A DNA stretch of 64,000 bases from Nakamurella alba (GCF_009707545.1 NZ_WLYK01000002.1:186001-250000); one strand, 5' to 3'. Shown: positions 8,387 through 17,874, numbered from the stretch's first letter. The notes: generated by a model not told the origin, from the sequence alone. Numbers and translations: made by a program.

Positions 8387-9894
8387 CGCCGGGACCTGGC
8401 CCGCCGCAACAACTGCAGCTCCGCGGCGACGGCCGCCGGCCCCGCCTGCCACTGCACCAGCGGCAGCCCGCGGTCCCGGAGCCGGTGCAGCCGTACCTCG
8501 CGCTCGGCCAGCAGCAGATCCAGTTCTGCCGCCTGCTCGGCAGCGCCCCGGGCGTCGGCCAGCGCCATGGCCCGCAGATCGGCCACCGGCAGGGTGTCGA
8601 CGACCAGCACCTGGTGCCCACGGCCCTGCAGATCGGCGGCCGCGCTGACCACCGCGTCGTCGGTCAGCGGGCTCAGCACCACCACGACCGCCGCCGACGG
8701 CAGCCCCCACGTCTCCACCCGGGTCAGCGGTCGCCACGGCTGCAGGTCCACCGCCGCCAACTCGTGCCGCAGCCGGTCGAGGTGCCGGGAGCCGGCACCC
8801 AGCCGCACGCCGCGCTTCCCCGACGCCAGGTCGAGCACCCCGACCCGGTCGCCCACCCGGCACTGCGCCTCGGCGATCGCCGCCGCGGCGTGCACCGTCA
8901 CGTCCAGGCTGGTCCGCGGCGCCGGCTCCACCGACTTCGGATCGGCGGACGGCACCCGGACCATACCGACCCAGAAGTCGCGCCACCGGTCGAAGCGCCC
9001 GCCCCACCGCCGCGAGACCCGTTGCTGCCACACCCGTGCCGGGCCCTGCTGCGGCCGGACCTCCACCCGGGTGTCGACGCAGATCACGAAGTCGGCGTCG
9101 GCGTCGCTCTGCGTCCGGCGGACATAGAGCTTCTGGTGCCGGGCGAACGCCCGCCAGTGGATGCTGCGCAGCCGGTCGCCCGGGGCGTACTCGCGCAGGT
9201 CGATCAGCTCACCACCCTGACCCGGGCGGCGACTCGCGTGTTCACCCGCCCATCCGGTCGAGATCGGCGCCAGGGCCAGCGAATCCAGCTCGGCGATCCG
9301 CGGCGGCACGGTGATCTTCAGCTCCGGGGCACGCACCGCCGGGGTCACCGTCAACCCGTCCGGCCCGGCGACGGTCACGTCCGGGCGCACCACGGTCAGC
9401 GGCCCCCAGTCCGGCAGCACGGTCGACCGGACCACCGTGCGGTCACCGCCCGGAAGGGTCTCCGCCCAGGGCCGGCCCGGCCCACCCGGGTAGGGCACCG
9501 CGACCGTGGTGAACTGCGCACCCGCCGTTCCCCGGACGGTCACAGCGATGTCGGCGGCGGTGCCACCGGGTGGGGTGCCGATCAGCCGGGCGCGGCCGGA
9601 CGGCGCCACCGACCGGTCCGGGACCCCGGCCGACAGCGCCAGCACCAGCCCGAACACCAACGGGGCGCCGATCGCGGCCAGGTCGGCCCGGCCGAGCGAG
9701 ACCGCCAGCCCGATCAGCAGCGCGGCCGCCACGGCTGCCCGCAGCAGGGCGCGGGTCGGGCGGCGCACCGGCGCCCCGCCGTCGGAGGCCCCGGCAACCG
9801 TAGCGGCACCGGCCGGATCGGCCGGCAGCGAGCGGGCCCCGGCCCGGAGCGACGTCGAGCTCCTCACCGGAGCTCCCCGCGCCGGACCAGGCAC
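8383..9894 (-). CDS. DUF58 domain membrane-anchored protein
   Basis: 503 residues from GTG 9894. The first 45 residues are Ala/Pro-rich; two membrane helices follow at about 50-67 and 72-90, then an immunoglobulin-like stretch. The DUF58 signature lies at about residues 225-250 (LREYAPGDRLRSIHWRAFAR), followed by a von Willebrand A-like segment (DFVICVDTRVEV). DUF58 proteins are encoded next to MoxR ATPases and are thought to receive assembly or folding help from them at the membrane. The preceding MoxR gene ends 22 bp upstream of this start, and the following gene overlaps by ATGA. Confidence 0.9.
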   Translation of the reverse strand: MPGPARGAPVRSSTSLRAGARSLPADPAGAATVAGASDGGAPVRRPTRALLRAAVAAALLIGLAVSLGRADLAAIGAPLVFGLVLALSAGVPDRSVAPSGRARLIGTPPGGTAADIAVTVRGTAGAQFTTVAVPYPGGPGRPWAETLPGGDRTVVRSTVLPDWGPLTVVRPDVTVAGPDGLTVTPAVRAPELKITVPPRIAELDSLALAPISTGWAGEHASRRPGQGGELIDLREYAPGDRLRSIHWRAFARHQKLYVRRTQSDADADFVICVDTRVEVRPQQGPARVWQQRVSRRWGGRFDRWRDFWVGMVRVPSADPKSVEPAPRTSLDVTVHAAAAIAEAQCRVGDRVGVLDLASGKRGVRLGAGSRHLDRLRHELAAVDLQPWRPLTRVETWGLPSAAVVVVLSPLTDDAVVSAAADLQGRGHQVLVVDTLPVADLRAMALADARGAAEQAAELDLLLAEREVRLHRLRDRGLPLVQWQAGPAAVAAELQLLRRARSRR

Positions 9895-9916
9895 CAGCGC
9901 GCCCGAGTGCGTCCGG

Positions 9917-10972
9917 TCATCGCCGCGGTGCGCCCCGGCGGCTCGGCGGCGCGGCCACCGTCGCGAGCAGCTGGGAGATCACGTCCTCGGACGAGACCGT
10001 CTGGTAGGCCTGCAGGGTCAGCACGAGCCGGTGTGCCAGGGCGGCCACCGCCACGTCCTTCACGTCCTCCGGGATGACGAACCCTCGCCCGTCCAGCGCC
10101 GCCCAGGCCCGGGCAAGCAGCAGCAGCGCCTGCGTGCCGCGCGGCGAGACCCCCGCCTCGACCGACGGGTGGCGGCGGCTGGCCACCGCGAGATTGACGC
10201 AGTAGCCGATGATGTCGGGATCGACCCCGACCTGCTCGACACCCGCCTGCAACCGCCGGAGCCCGGCCGCGTCGGTGACCGGCGCGACCACCGGATCCGG
10301 CGCCGCCCGGTGGATCCGGCGCCGCAGCATCTCGGCCTCGGCCTGCGGCGGCGGGTACCCGAGCCGGGTGCGCACCAGGAACCGGTCGAGCTGCGCCTCG
10401 GGCAGCGCGTAGGTGCCCTCGTACTCGATCTGGTTGGCCGTGGCGATCACGTGGAACGGTTGCGGCAACGGGTGTGTCGTGCCCTCGACGCTGACCTGTC
10501 CCTCCTGCATCGCCTCCAGCAGCGCCGACTGCGTCTTCGGCGGGGTCCGGTTGATCTCGTCGGCCAGCAGCAGGCCGGTGAACACCGGGCCGGGCTGGAA
10601 GTCGAACGCCGCCTTGCCCGGGTGGTACAGGTACGACCCGGTCACGTCCGAGGGCAGCAGGTCCGGGGTGAACTGCAGGCGCCGGAAGTCCAGCCCCAGC
10701 GCGCCGGCGAGACTCCTTGCCAGCAGCGTCTTCCCGAGGCCAGGATTGTCCTCGATCAGCACGTGCCCGCCGGCCAGGATCGCCGCCAGGGTCAGCCGCA
10801 GCGGCACCCCGTGCCCGACCACCGCCGTGCCCACCGCCTCGGCGATCCGGGCCGCCGACTGCGCGATCTCCGGGGTCAGCGGGGGTCCCGACGGCTTGCC
10901 GAGGGTCACCTCCGCAGCGGCCTCCGCCGTCGAAGCAGTGGGAGCGACTGTCGCTTCGGATGTCTCGGTCAT
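9917..10972 (-). CDS. MoxR-family AAA+ ATPase
   Basis: 351 residues from ATG 10972. The first ~30 residues are a flexible Thr/Ala-rich tail. The AAA+ core shows Walker A NPGLGKT at residues 76-82, Walker B LLLADEINR, and sensor and arginine regions ATANQIEYEGTYALPEAQLDRFL. The C-terminal lid (PRGTQALLLLARAWAALDGR) is typical of MoxR. These ATPases act as chaperone-like partners of DUF58/VWA proteins. The start overlaps the end of the upstream 252-residue gene (ATGA), and DUF58 follows. Length and motifs agree with the family. Confidence 0.95.
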   Translation of the reverse strand: MTETSEATVAPTASTAEAAAEVTLGKPSGPPLTPEIAQSAARIAEAVGTAVVGHGVPLRLTLAAILAGGHVLIEDNPGLGKTLLARSLAGALGLDFRRLQFTPDLLPSDVTGSYLYHPGKAAFDFQPGPVFTGLLLADEINRTPPKTQSALLEAMQEGQVSVEGTTHPLPQPFHVIATANQIEYEGTYALPEAQLDRFLVRTRLGYPPPQAEAEMLRRRIHRAAPDPVVAPVTDAAGLRRLQAGVEQVGVDPDIIGYCVNLAVASRRHPSVEAGVSPRGTQALLLLARAWAALDGRGFVIPEDVKDVAVAALAHRLVLTLQAYQTVSSEDVISQLLATVAAPPSRRGAPRR

Positions 10973-11727
10973 GACGCTCCTCTCGCGGTGCCGGCCGGGG
11001 CACGGCGTCCGCTGGTGACGGGGTCGGGGTGGAAAGCAGGAACCGCGTCAGGCCGTCCGGCACCGCGAGCCAGCGCCAGGACGGCATCGACGAGTGCCCG
11101 CCGGTCCTCGGCGGAGGGCCGGGGCACCCGCGGATCCGGCGGGACGGCGCCGGTCGGATCGCCCGGATCGGACAGCTGCCGGTAGGCGGTCCCACCGAGC
11201 AGTGCCTCCGCCCGTTCCGACGGGAAGTCGATGCCCCGGGCGGACAGCAGATCGGCCACCAGCGCCCGCAACCGCACCCGCGCCCGTTCCTGCTCCTCGG
11301 TCGGCCCCTGGTGCAGCAGGTCGCCCAGCCCGGCGAACTCCCACCGCCGGACCGAGGTGCGGCGCTGCGGTTCCGGGGGGCCGGGCGGCCGGCGCGGCGG
11401 CGCGATCCGCCGCACCAGCAGCGAGCAGATGACGGCGACCACGGCGGTCATTGCGGCGAAGCCCACCGACCGCCCGATCGGCGCCTCCGCCGCGAACAGC
11501 ACGAAGAAGCCGACCAGCGCCGCCGCGGCACCGATGACCAGGTGGTCGGTCCAGGTGACCCGGGCCGGCACCGGCGGCGGCGCCACGGAGTACATCGCCC
11601 CTGGAGTCACCGGGTACGTCCCTGCCGGATACTGCGACGCGGGGTACGGGGCCGGTACGTACCAGGTGCCGGCCGCGGGCACCTGAGGCGTCGGCGGAGG
11701 CGGCGGCATCGGAGGCACAGAGGTCAC
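10969..11727 (-). CDS. Pro-rich membrane protein of the DUF58/MoxR operon
   Basis: 252 residues from ATG 11727. A Pro/Tyr-rich N-terminus (PPPPPTPQVPAAG, PYPASQYPAG) precedes two hydrophobic spans at about 65-81 and 87-106. An Arg/Pro linker and a charged helical cytoplasmic-type tail follow (EEQERARVRLRALVADLLSA). Both ends overlap neighbours by ATGA, so it is an obligate operon member between the DUF4129 and MoxR genes. The family is not recognised beyond its frequent position there. The tail could be the surface that meets the MoxR ATPase (inference). Confidence 0.8.
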   Translation of the reverse strand: MTSVPPMPPPPPTPQVPAAGTWYVPAPYPASQYPAGTYPVTPGAMYSVAPPPVPARVTWTDHLVIGAAAALVGFFVLFAAEAPIGRSVGFAAMTAVVAVICSLLVRRIAPPRRPPGPPEPQRRTSVRRWEFAGLGDLLHQGPTEEQERARVRLRALVADLLSARGIDFPSERAEALLGGTAYRQLSDPGDPTGAVPPDPRVPRPSAEDRRALVDAVLALARGAGRPDAVPAFHPDPVTSGRRAPAGTARGAS

Positions 11728-12416
11728 GGGACCACCGCCGGGGTGATCGCCGCGAGCGCACCGCGGATCTGCTCAGCCGCCCGCTGCGCGGTCGCGGCGC
11801 TGTCCGGAGCGAGTGTGTGCAGGTCGAACCGGGCCCGGTGGTAGAGCGGGAGCAGGTCGTCCGCCCCCGGCGGCATCGGCACCGCCGCCCGCAACGCGTC
11901 CAGGAACTCGGTGGGCGTCTGCTGTGGTCCGCGGGGCAGTCCGGCGGCCCGGGCGCCCGCCTCCACCCAGAGCCAGCAGGCGATGACGTGGTCGGCGGCG
12001 GCACGCGCGTCGAAGGGCAGGTGCGCGGCCGGCGGGGCGGGCAGACCGACGAGGTCGTCGTCGTCCCGGTCCACCGCGTGCCGGCCGGCCCGGTCCCGGC
12101 GCCAGAAGAACAGCATCACCACGAGCGCGACCAGCAGCACCGCACCCAGCCCGATCAGCACCCAGACCAGCCAGCCGCTGCCGATCGCCGCCGGCGGCGG
12201 AGCCAGGTCGACGTCCGGCAGTGAGGGCGGGGTGAAGTCCGGCAGGTCGGTCGGGATCGGCGGCAGTTCGGTACCCGGTTCGCGGCCGATCCAGGGTCCG
12301 ACACCCGCGGCACCCCAGGCGATCCCGACCAACACGACGGCACTGAGCCCGATCAGGATGATGCGCAGCGGCCACCCGCCCGCGCCGCCGGGTCGCATCC
12401 CGGACCCTTCCGACAT
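11724..12416 (-). CDS. DUF4129 domain membrane protein
   Basis: 230 residues from ATG 12416, chosen because GGAGG lies 8-9 nt upstream (12425-12430). Spans occur at about residues 15-36 and 80-106, separated by a Pro/Asp-rich extracytoplasmic loop. A cytoplasmic DUF4129-like domain follows: AAADHVIACWLWVEAGARAAGLPR, QTPTEFLDAL and YHRARFDLHTL. DUF4129 proteins accompany MoxR/DUF58 pairs, often with transglutaminase genes, which are absent here. It is the first gene of a five-gene minus-strand string (12416 to 7892) joined almost throughout by overlapping codons. Confidence 0.87.
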   Translation of the reverse strand: MSEGSGMRPGGAGGWPLRIILIGLSAVVLVGIAWGAAGVGPWIGREPGTELPPIPTDLPDFTPPSLPDVDLAPPPAAIGSGWLVWVLIGLGAVLLVALVVMLFFWRRDRAGRHAVDRDDDDLVGLPAPPAAHLPFDARAAADHVIACWLWVEAGARAAGLPRGPQQTPTEFLDALRAAVPMPPGADDLLPLYHRARFDLHTLAPDSAATAQRAAEQIRGALAAITPAVVP

Positions 12417-12565
12417 GACACCCGCCTCCACCGCCGGCGGCCCGTCCCGGTGACCGGGCCTCTGTGCGGCAGGCTACCGACCCGCCGCGCCGCGCACCGG
12501 CGGTTCGTCGAGTTGTGCACAGCGCCCCAGGTCAGCGGAGCGCCGGCAGCAGGTCGGGAGCAGGA

Positions 12566-14296
12566 TCAGGCGACCGGCGACTTCAGCAGGTCGCGGATCT
12601 CCGGGGCCTCCAGCCGGACCTCGTCGGCGGCCTGGTCGTCGGGCATCGTCTGCGAGCGGCGCTCGGCGTCGACCCGCGCGAGGTAGGCCTTCACCTCGCT
12701 GTCCCGCTCCTCGTCGGACCAGCCGAGCACCCCGGCCATGATCTCCGCGACCCGCGGCGCCGTCTCGGTGCCGCGGTGCGCGTACTCGATGGAGATCCGG
12801 GTGCGTCGGGCCAGCACGTCCTCCAGGTGCAGCGCACCCTCGTGCGTGGTCGCGTACAGCGCCTCCACCTGCAGGTAGTCGTCCGCGCCGGGCAGCGGCT
12901 GCAGCAGCGACGGATCCTCCAGGGCCGGCGCCATCAGCTCGTGGATCTCCGAGCCGTAGCGGTTGAGCAGGTGGTGGATCCGGTACGGGTGCACACCGAA
13001 CTGCTTGCCCAGCCGGTCGGCCTGGTTGACCAGCGCCTTGTAGCCCTCGGCGCCGAGCAGCGGGACGTCCTCGGTGCAGGACGGGTTGATCCGGCCCGGC
13101 AGGTCCTCGGCCGCGGCGTCCACCGCGTCGGCGCCCATCACCCGGTAGGTCGTGTACTTGCCGCCGGCGATCGCCACCAGGCCGGGGGCGACCCGGGCCA
13201 CCGCGTGCTCCCGGGACAGCTTCGAACTCTGCTCGCTCTCCCCCGCCAGCAACGGCCGCAGCCCGGCGTAGACCCCCTCGATGTCCTCGTGACCCAGCGG
13301 CACCGCCAGCACCTTGTTCACGTGCTCGAGGATGTAGTCGATGTCGGCCTTGGTGGCCGCCGGGTGCGCCAGGTCGAGATTCCAGTCGGTGTCGGTGGTC
13401 CCGATGATCCAGTGCGCCTTCCACGGGATCACGAACAGCACGGACTTCTCGGTCTTCAGGATGATCCCGGACTCCGAGGTGATCTTGTCGCGGGAGACGA
13501 CCAGGTGCACGCCCTTGGAGGCGCGGACCTTGAACCGGCCGCGCCCGCCGGACAGCCGCTGCAGTTCGTCGGTCCACACGCCGGTGGCGTTGATGACGAC
13601 CTTGGCGCGGACGGTGGTGCGGTCCCCGGTCTCCACGTCCATCACGTGCACCCCGGCGACCCGGTCCGCCTCCTTCACGAATCCGACCACCTGGGTGGAG
13701 GACCGGACCAGCGCGCCGTAGGCAGCGGCGGTGCGGGCGACACCGAGGGTGTGCCGGGCGTCGTCGACCTGGCCGTCGTAGTAGCGGATCCCGCCGACCA
13801 GTGCGTCCCGCTTCAGGCCGGGCACCAGGCGCAGCGCGCCGGCCCGGGTGAGGTGCTTGTGCCCCGGCACCGACCGGGCGCCGCCCATCGAGTCGTACAT
13901 GATCAGGCCGGCACCGACGTACGGGCGCTCCACCACGTGCTTGGACAGCGGGTAGAGGAAGGACACCGGCTTCGCCAGGTGCGGGCAGATCTTGGTGAGC
14001 ATCAGCTCGCGCTCCCGCAGTGCCTCGCGGACCAGGCCGAACTCGAACATCTCCAGGTAGCGCAGGCCGCCGTGGAACAACTTCGAGGACCGCGACGAGG
14101 TGCCGGAGGCGAGGTCCCGGGCATCGAGCAGGGCCACCGAGAGGCCGCGGGTCACCGCGTCCAGGGCCGCGCCCGCACCCACGACGCCGGCGCCGATGAT
14201 GACGACGTCGAACTCCTCCGAGCCCAGTCGCTCCCAGTTGGCCGCACGCTCCGCCGGCCCGAGCCGGGCCCCCGAGACCACACCGTCTCCACTCAT
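12566..14296 (-). CDS. glpD: Glycerol-3-phosphate dehydrogenase (FAD, quinone-linked)
   Basis: 576 residues from ATG 14296. It oxidises sn-glycerol 3-phosphate to dihydroxyacetone phosphate and passes electrons to the quinone pool at the membrane face. The FAD Rossmann motif is GAGVVG at residues 35-40, followed by SGTSSRSSKLFHGGLRYLE, a GlpD signature. Mid-protein motifs include RVAPGLVAIAGGKYTTYR and the C-terminal DAP-binding region. It sits directly downstream of an LpdA-type reductase, the same order and orientation as glpD2-lpdA in M. tuberculosis. A 136-bp gap separates the two genes and may hold its own promoter, although no clear one was seen. Confidence 0.96.
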   Translation of the reverse strand: MSGDGVVSGARLGPAERAANWERLGSEEFDVVIIGAGVVGAGAALDAVTRGLSVALLDARDLASGTSSRSSKLFHGGLRYLEMFEFGLVREALRERELMLTKICPHLAKPVSFLYPLSKHVVERPYVGAGLIMYDSMGGARSVPGHKHLTRAGALRLVPGLKRDALVGGIRYYDGQVDDARHTLGVARTAAAYGALVRSSTQVVGFVKEADRVAGVHVMDVETGDRTTVRAKVVINATGVWTDELQRLSGGRGRFKVRASKGVHLVVSRDKITSESGIILKTEKSVLFVIPWKAHWIIGTTDTDWNLDLAHPAATKADIDYILEHVNKVLAVPLGHEDIEGVYAGLRPLLAGESEQSSKLSREHAVARVAPGLVAIAGGKYTTYRVMGADAVDAAAEDLPGRINPSCTEDVPLLGAEGYKALVNQADRLGKQFGVHPYRIHHLLNRYGSEIHELMAPALEDPSLLQPLPGADDYLQVEALYATTHEGALHLEDVLARRTRISIEYAHRGTETAPRVAEIMAGVLGWSDEERDSEVKAYLARVDAERRSQTMPDDQAADEVRLEAPEIRDLLKSPVA

Positions 14297-14432
14297 CGCA
14301 CTACCTTCCGGTTCAGCCTGCCGTCACGCGCCTGACCGGCCCACGGTACTGCGGCAACGGCGCACCCCGCCCGGGGAAGCGTTCGGCATTGTCGAACGGC
14401 CCCGGCCGGTGACACCCGCGCGGCGGCAGGGA

Positions 14433-15836
14433 TCAGCCGAGGTCGCCGTCGAAGTGCATCAGCTGGCGACCGAGCTCGGTGATCGACCCGGACAGCGACG
14501 GGTAGACACTCAGCGTGTAGGCGAGATCCTTTGCGGTCAGGCCGTTCTGCACGGCCATGGCGATCGGCAGGATCAGTTCCGAGGCCTGCGGCGCGACCAC
14601 CACGCCGCCGATGACGATGCCGGTGGCCGGCCGGATCACCAACTTCACGAAACCCTCGGTGAGGCCGATCATCTTGGCCCGCGGGTTGGTGGCGAGCGGC
14701 AGCATCAGCACCGAGGCCGGGATCGTCCCGGCGTCGACGTCGACCTGCGAGATGCCGACGGTGGCGATCTCCGGGTGCGTGAACACCGTGGAGGCAACGG
14801 TTTTCAGCCGCAGCGACGGCACACCTTCGCCCAGCGCATGCCACATCGCGATCCGGCCCTGCATGGCCGCCACCGATGCCAGCATCAGCAGGCCGGTGCA
14901 GTCGCCGGCCGCATAGATGCCGGAGACCGAGGTCCGGGACACCCGGTCGACGGTGATGAACCCACCGTCGTTCACCGCGACACCCACGCTCTCCAGCCCG
15001 ATGTCGCTCGTGTTCGGCACCGAGCCGACGGTCATCAGGCAGTGCGAGCCGCGCACCTCGCCACCGTCGGTGAGCCGCACGACCACCTCGTCGCCCTCCC
15101 GGGTGACCGACTGGGCGCGGGCCCGCCTGACCAGCTTCCCGCCGTGCTCGGAGAAGACCTCCTCGATGACCGCCGCGGCGTCCGCATCCTCGGACGGCAG
15201 CACCCGGTCCCGGCTCGAGACCAGGCTGACCCGGACGCCCATCTCGGTGTAGGCGGAGGCGAACTCGGCGCCGGTGACACCGGACCCGACCACGATGAGG
15301 TGCTCCGGCAACTCGGTGAGCGAGTAGAGGTCGCGCCAGGTGAGGATCCGCTCGCCGTCCGGCCGGGCGTCCGGCAGCACCCGCGGCGCGGCGCCGGTGG
15401 CGACCAGCACCACGTCGGCCTCGAACTCGGTGACGGTGCCGTCCGGTGCGGTCGCCGCCACCCGATGCGCCGCCAGGCCGGGGGCGCTGTCGGCGAGCGC
15501 GGCCCGGCCGGTGACCACCCGCACCCCGACGCCGGTCAGCCGGGCGTGGATGTCTGCGGACTGCGCCCGGGCCAGCCCGGTCACACGGGCGTTGACGGCG
15601 GCCAGGTCCACCTCGATGCCGGCGGGTACCACCACACCCAGCCCGCCCGCCTCCAGTGCCGCGGTGCGGCCGCCGGCCGAGGCGATGAAGGTCTTGGACG
15701 GCACGCAGTCGTAGAGCACGCACCCGCCGCCCGGCCCGTCGGACTCGATCAGGGTGACGTCGGCGCCGTACTGCGCCGCGACCAGCGCGGCCTCGTAACC
15801 GCCCGGTCCACCACCCATGATCACGATGCGGGTCAT
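14433..15836 (-). CDS. lpdA: LpdA-type NAD(P)H:quinone reductase (pyridine nucleotide-disulfide oxidoreductase family)
   Basis: 467 residues from ATG 15836. This start is preferred over one eight codons upstream because GAAGGGAG lies about 6 nt before it and because family members begin directly with the Rossmann strand. Motifs: FAD loop GGGPGG (residues 8-13), NAD(P)H loop VVGSGVTGAEFA, and second FAD motif GIYAAGDCTG. The redox region reads CVLYDCVPSK with cysteines at 39 and 44. The C-terminus reads YPSLSGSITELGRQLM, so the His-Glu pair of true lipoamide dehydrogenases is missing. That fits the LpdA quinone-reductase group rather than a dihydrolipoyl dehydrogenase. It lies upstream of glpD on the same strand. 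Confidence 0.9.
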   Translation of the reverse strand: MTRIVIMGGGPGGYEAALVAAQYGADVTLIESDGPGGGCVLYDCVPSKTFIASAGGRTAALEAGGLGVVVPAGIEVDLAAVNARVTGLARAQSADIHARLTGVGVRVVTGRAALADSAPGLAAHRVAATAPDGTVTEFEADVVLVATGAAPRVLPDARPDGERILTWRDLYSLTELPEHLIVVGSGVTGAEFASAYTEMGVRVSLVSSRDRVLPSEDADAAAVIEEVFSEHGGKLVRRARAQSVTREGDEVVVRLTDGGEVRGSHCLMTVGSVPNTSDIGLESVGVAVNDGGFITVDRVSRTSVSGIYAAGDCTGLLMLASVAAMQGRIAMWHALGEGVPSLRLKTVASTVFTHPEIATVGISQVDVDAGTIPASVLMLPLATNPRAKMIGLTEGFVKLVIRPATGIVIGGVVVAPQASELILPIAMAVQNGLTAKDLAYTLSVYPSLSGSITELGRQLMHFDGDLG

Positions 15837-15949
15837 CGGCGCTCCCTTCTCCAGGGTCATCGGGCACGGCCGGAACCGTGGAGCCGGGCGCGGCGGCGCC
15901 CGGCGGCCGGTCCACCGTATCGGCCGCAGGCGGACGTTAGGCTCCGGGC

Positions 15950-16408
15950 ATGGCTCTCTACGCCGCCTACGGGTCGAACATGGATCCGGCGCAGATGTTG
16001 CAGCGCTGCCCGTCCTCGCCGGTGGCCGGCATCGGCTGGCTGCCGGGGTGGCGACTCACCTTCGGCGGCGAGGACCTGGGCTGGGAGGGCGCGCTGGCCA
16101 CCGTCGTGCCGGACCCGGATCCGGAGGCCTCCGTCTTCGTGGTGCTCTACGACATGGCCTCCGCCGACGAGCGCACCCTGGACTCGTGGGAGGGCTCCGA
16201 CCTGGGGCTCTACACCAAGCTGCGACTGCGGGTGCACACCATGGACGGCGACGTGCTGGCCTGGCTCTACGCGCTGGAGGCGTTCGAGGGCGGCCTGCCG
16301 AGCGCCCGCTACCTCGGGGTGATCGCCGATGCCGCGGAGGCGGCGGACGCTCCGGCCGAGTACGTCAAGGAGATCCGGCACCGGCCCTGCCGGTCCATCG
16401 GGAGCTGA
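15950..16408 (+). CDS. Gamma-glutamylcyclotransferase-fold protein
   Basis: 152 residues from ATG 15950. The substrate loop YGSNMDP (Y7-N10) and the likely catalytic glutamate E81 (LDSWEGSDLG) match the GGCT/AIG2-like fold, which converts gamma-glutamyl-amino acids to 5-oxoproline. The central strand segment SVFVVLYDM and the ending ARYLGVIADAA also fit. It is divergent from the LpdA gene and followed by an M20 amidohydrolase on the other strand. The same arrangement (Rv3303c, Rv3304, Rv3305c) exists in M. tuberculosis. The true substrate is not known. Confidence 0.88.
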   Translation: MALYAAYGSNMDPAQMLQRCPSSPVAGIGWLPGWRLTFGGEDLGWEGALATVVPDPDPEASVFVVLYDMASADERTLDSWEGSDLGLYTKLRLRVHTMDGDVLAWLYALEAFEGGLPSARYLGVIADAAEAADAPAEYVKEIRHRPCRSIGS

Positions 16409-16423
16409 CCGAGGGGGGCCTGG

Positions 16424-17725
16424 TCAGAGCTGTTCGAGGGACGCGGCCGCGGTCAGCGACTCCGACCGCAGCCCGGCCAGCGCGGCGTGGGTGAGCAGCC
16501 GCACACCGAGCGGGATCGCCCGCTCGTCGGCCACGAAGGTCGCCGAGTGCAGATCGACCTGCGGCGAGATGCCGTCCCACACACCGAGTCTGGCCATCGC
16601 ACCGGTGGAGGCGTCGATCAGCACGGAGAAGTCCTCGCCACCGGTGGACTGCTCGGTGGGACCGACCGCCCCGGCCCCGGCCGCGTGCTCGCCGGCCACC
16701 CGGAGCAGTCCGGTCGACACCGGCTCGTTCTCCACCGGCGGGACCCCGCGCCGGTACAACAGCTCGTGCTGCACCCCGGTCGGCGCCAGCAGCTGGGCGA
16801 TGAGTTCGCGGACCAGCGGCTCCGCGGCCTCCCAGCCGCGCCGGTCCATCATCCGCAGCGTGCCGCGCAGCACCCCGTGCTGCGGGATGGCGTTGGCGGC
16901 CTCCCCCGCGTGCACCGCGCCCCACACCATGATCGGCACCGAGCGCGGGTCCAGCCGGCGGCTCAGCATCCCGGGCAGGCCGGTGATCACCAGGCCGAGC
17001 GCGTGCACCAGGTCCGCGGTCAGGTGCGGCCGCGCGGTGTGCCCGCCGCGGCCGGTGACCGTCAGCTCCACCAGGTCGGAGGTGGAGGTGATGGCGCCGG
17101 TGCGCAGCCCGATCCGGCCCACCTCCAGCCGCGGGTCGCAGTGGAAGGCGAAGATGCGCTCGACACCCTCCATCACCCCGGCCTCCACCACGTCGTGCGC
17201 GCCGCCGGGCATGACCTCCTCGGCCGGCTGGAAGATCAGCCGCACCCGACCGGGCAGCCGGTCGGCCACCTGGGCCAACGCGCCGGCCGCACCGAGCAGG
17301 GCGGTCAGGTGGATGTCGTGCCCGCACGCGTGGCTGGCGTCCGGCACCGTCGAGGCGAACGGCAGGCCGGACAGCTCGGGCAGCGGCAGCGCGTCGATGT
17401 CCGCCCGCAGCCCGATCACCCGGTCCCCGGTGCCGATCTCGGCGACCACGCCGGTCCCGCCCGGCAGCACGCGGCCGCGCACCCCGTAGCCCTGCAGGAT
17501 CCGCAGGATCTTCGCCGACGTGGCGGACTCCTGGCGGGACAGCTCGGGGTGTGCGTGCACCTCCCGGCGCACGGTGACCAGGCCGGGGAGTTCGCGGGCC
17601 AGGAAGAGGTCCAGCCAGTCCGGCCCGAGCCCGGCGCCCGGGTCCGGGACGGGAGCGGCCGGTAGGGGGACGGCAGGGAGGGACGGTGTCCCGTCTGCGC
17701 GCTGCTGCTCGATCCCTGAAGCCAT
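16424..17725 (-). CDS. M20-family amidohydrolase (AmiA/AmiB-like)
   Basis: 433 residues from ATG 17725, with GTG directly upstream. Metal-binding motifs of M20 aminoacylase-like amidohydrolases are present: GLRADIDALPL, HACGHDIHLT, FQPAEE, FAFHCDP and the late TGGEDFSVL. A lid/dimerisation domain with GRGGHTARPHLT lies in the middle. The first ~45 residues are Pro-rich and atypical. Such enzymes cleave N-acyl or amide bonds; the substrate is unknown. In M. tuberculosis two such genes, amiA1 and amiB1, occupy this place; only one is present here, after which synteny breaks. Confidence 0.92.
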   Translation of the reverse strand: MASGIEQQRADGTPSLPAVPLPAAPVPDPGAGLGPDWLDLFLARELPGLVTVRREVHAHPELSRQESATSAKILRILQGYGVRGRVLPGGTGVVAEIGTGDRVIGLRADIDALPLPELSGLPFASTVPDASHACGHDIHLTALLGAAGALAQVADRLPGRVRLIFQPAEEVMPGGAHDVVEAGVMEGVERIFAFHCDPRLEVGRIGLRTGAITSTSDLVELTVTGRGGHTARPHLTADLVHALGLVITGLPGMLSRRLDPRSVPIMVWGAVHAGEAANAIPQHGVLRGTLRMMDRRGWEAAEPLVRELIAQLLAPTGVQHELLYRRGVPPVENEPVSTGLLRVAGEHAAGAGAVGPTEQSTGGEDFSVLIDASTGAMARLGVWDGISPQVDLHSATFVADERAIPLGVRLLTHAALAGLRSESLTAAASLEQL

Positions 17726-17874
17726 CACGGGAACCCTAGGTCATCGGGGGCGGTGCACCGACCGGGTCTCCCGCTGCGGCGGGTGACGTGGTTGGGTGGT
17801 CCCGGCGGGGGTCGGTTCCGCTCCGCGCAGCTGCACCGGTGCCGGTGCACCCGACGAGCACGCCGGAGGACCGC

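Noticed and set aside
14380-14398. LexA/SOS-type box near glpD
   Set aside because: The inverted repeat reads CGTTCG-N7-CGAACG, the reverse of the actinobacterial CGAAC-N4-GTTCG arrangement, with the wrong spacing.
14433-15836. Dihydrolipoyl dehydrogenase (E3) of pyruvate dehydrogenase
   Set aside because: No C-terminal His-Glu dyad and no E1/E2 genes nearby; position beside glpD matches LpdA.
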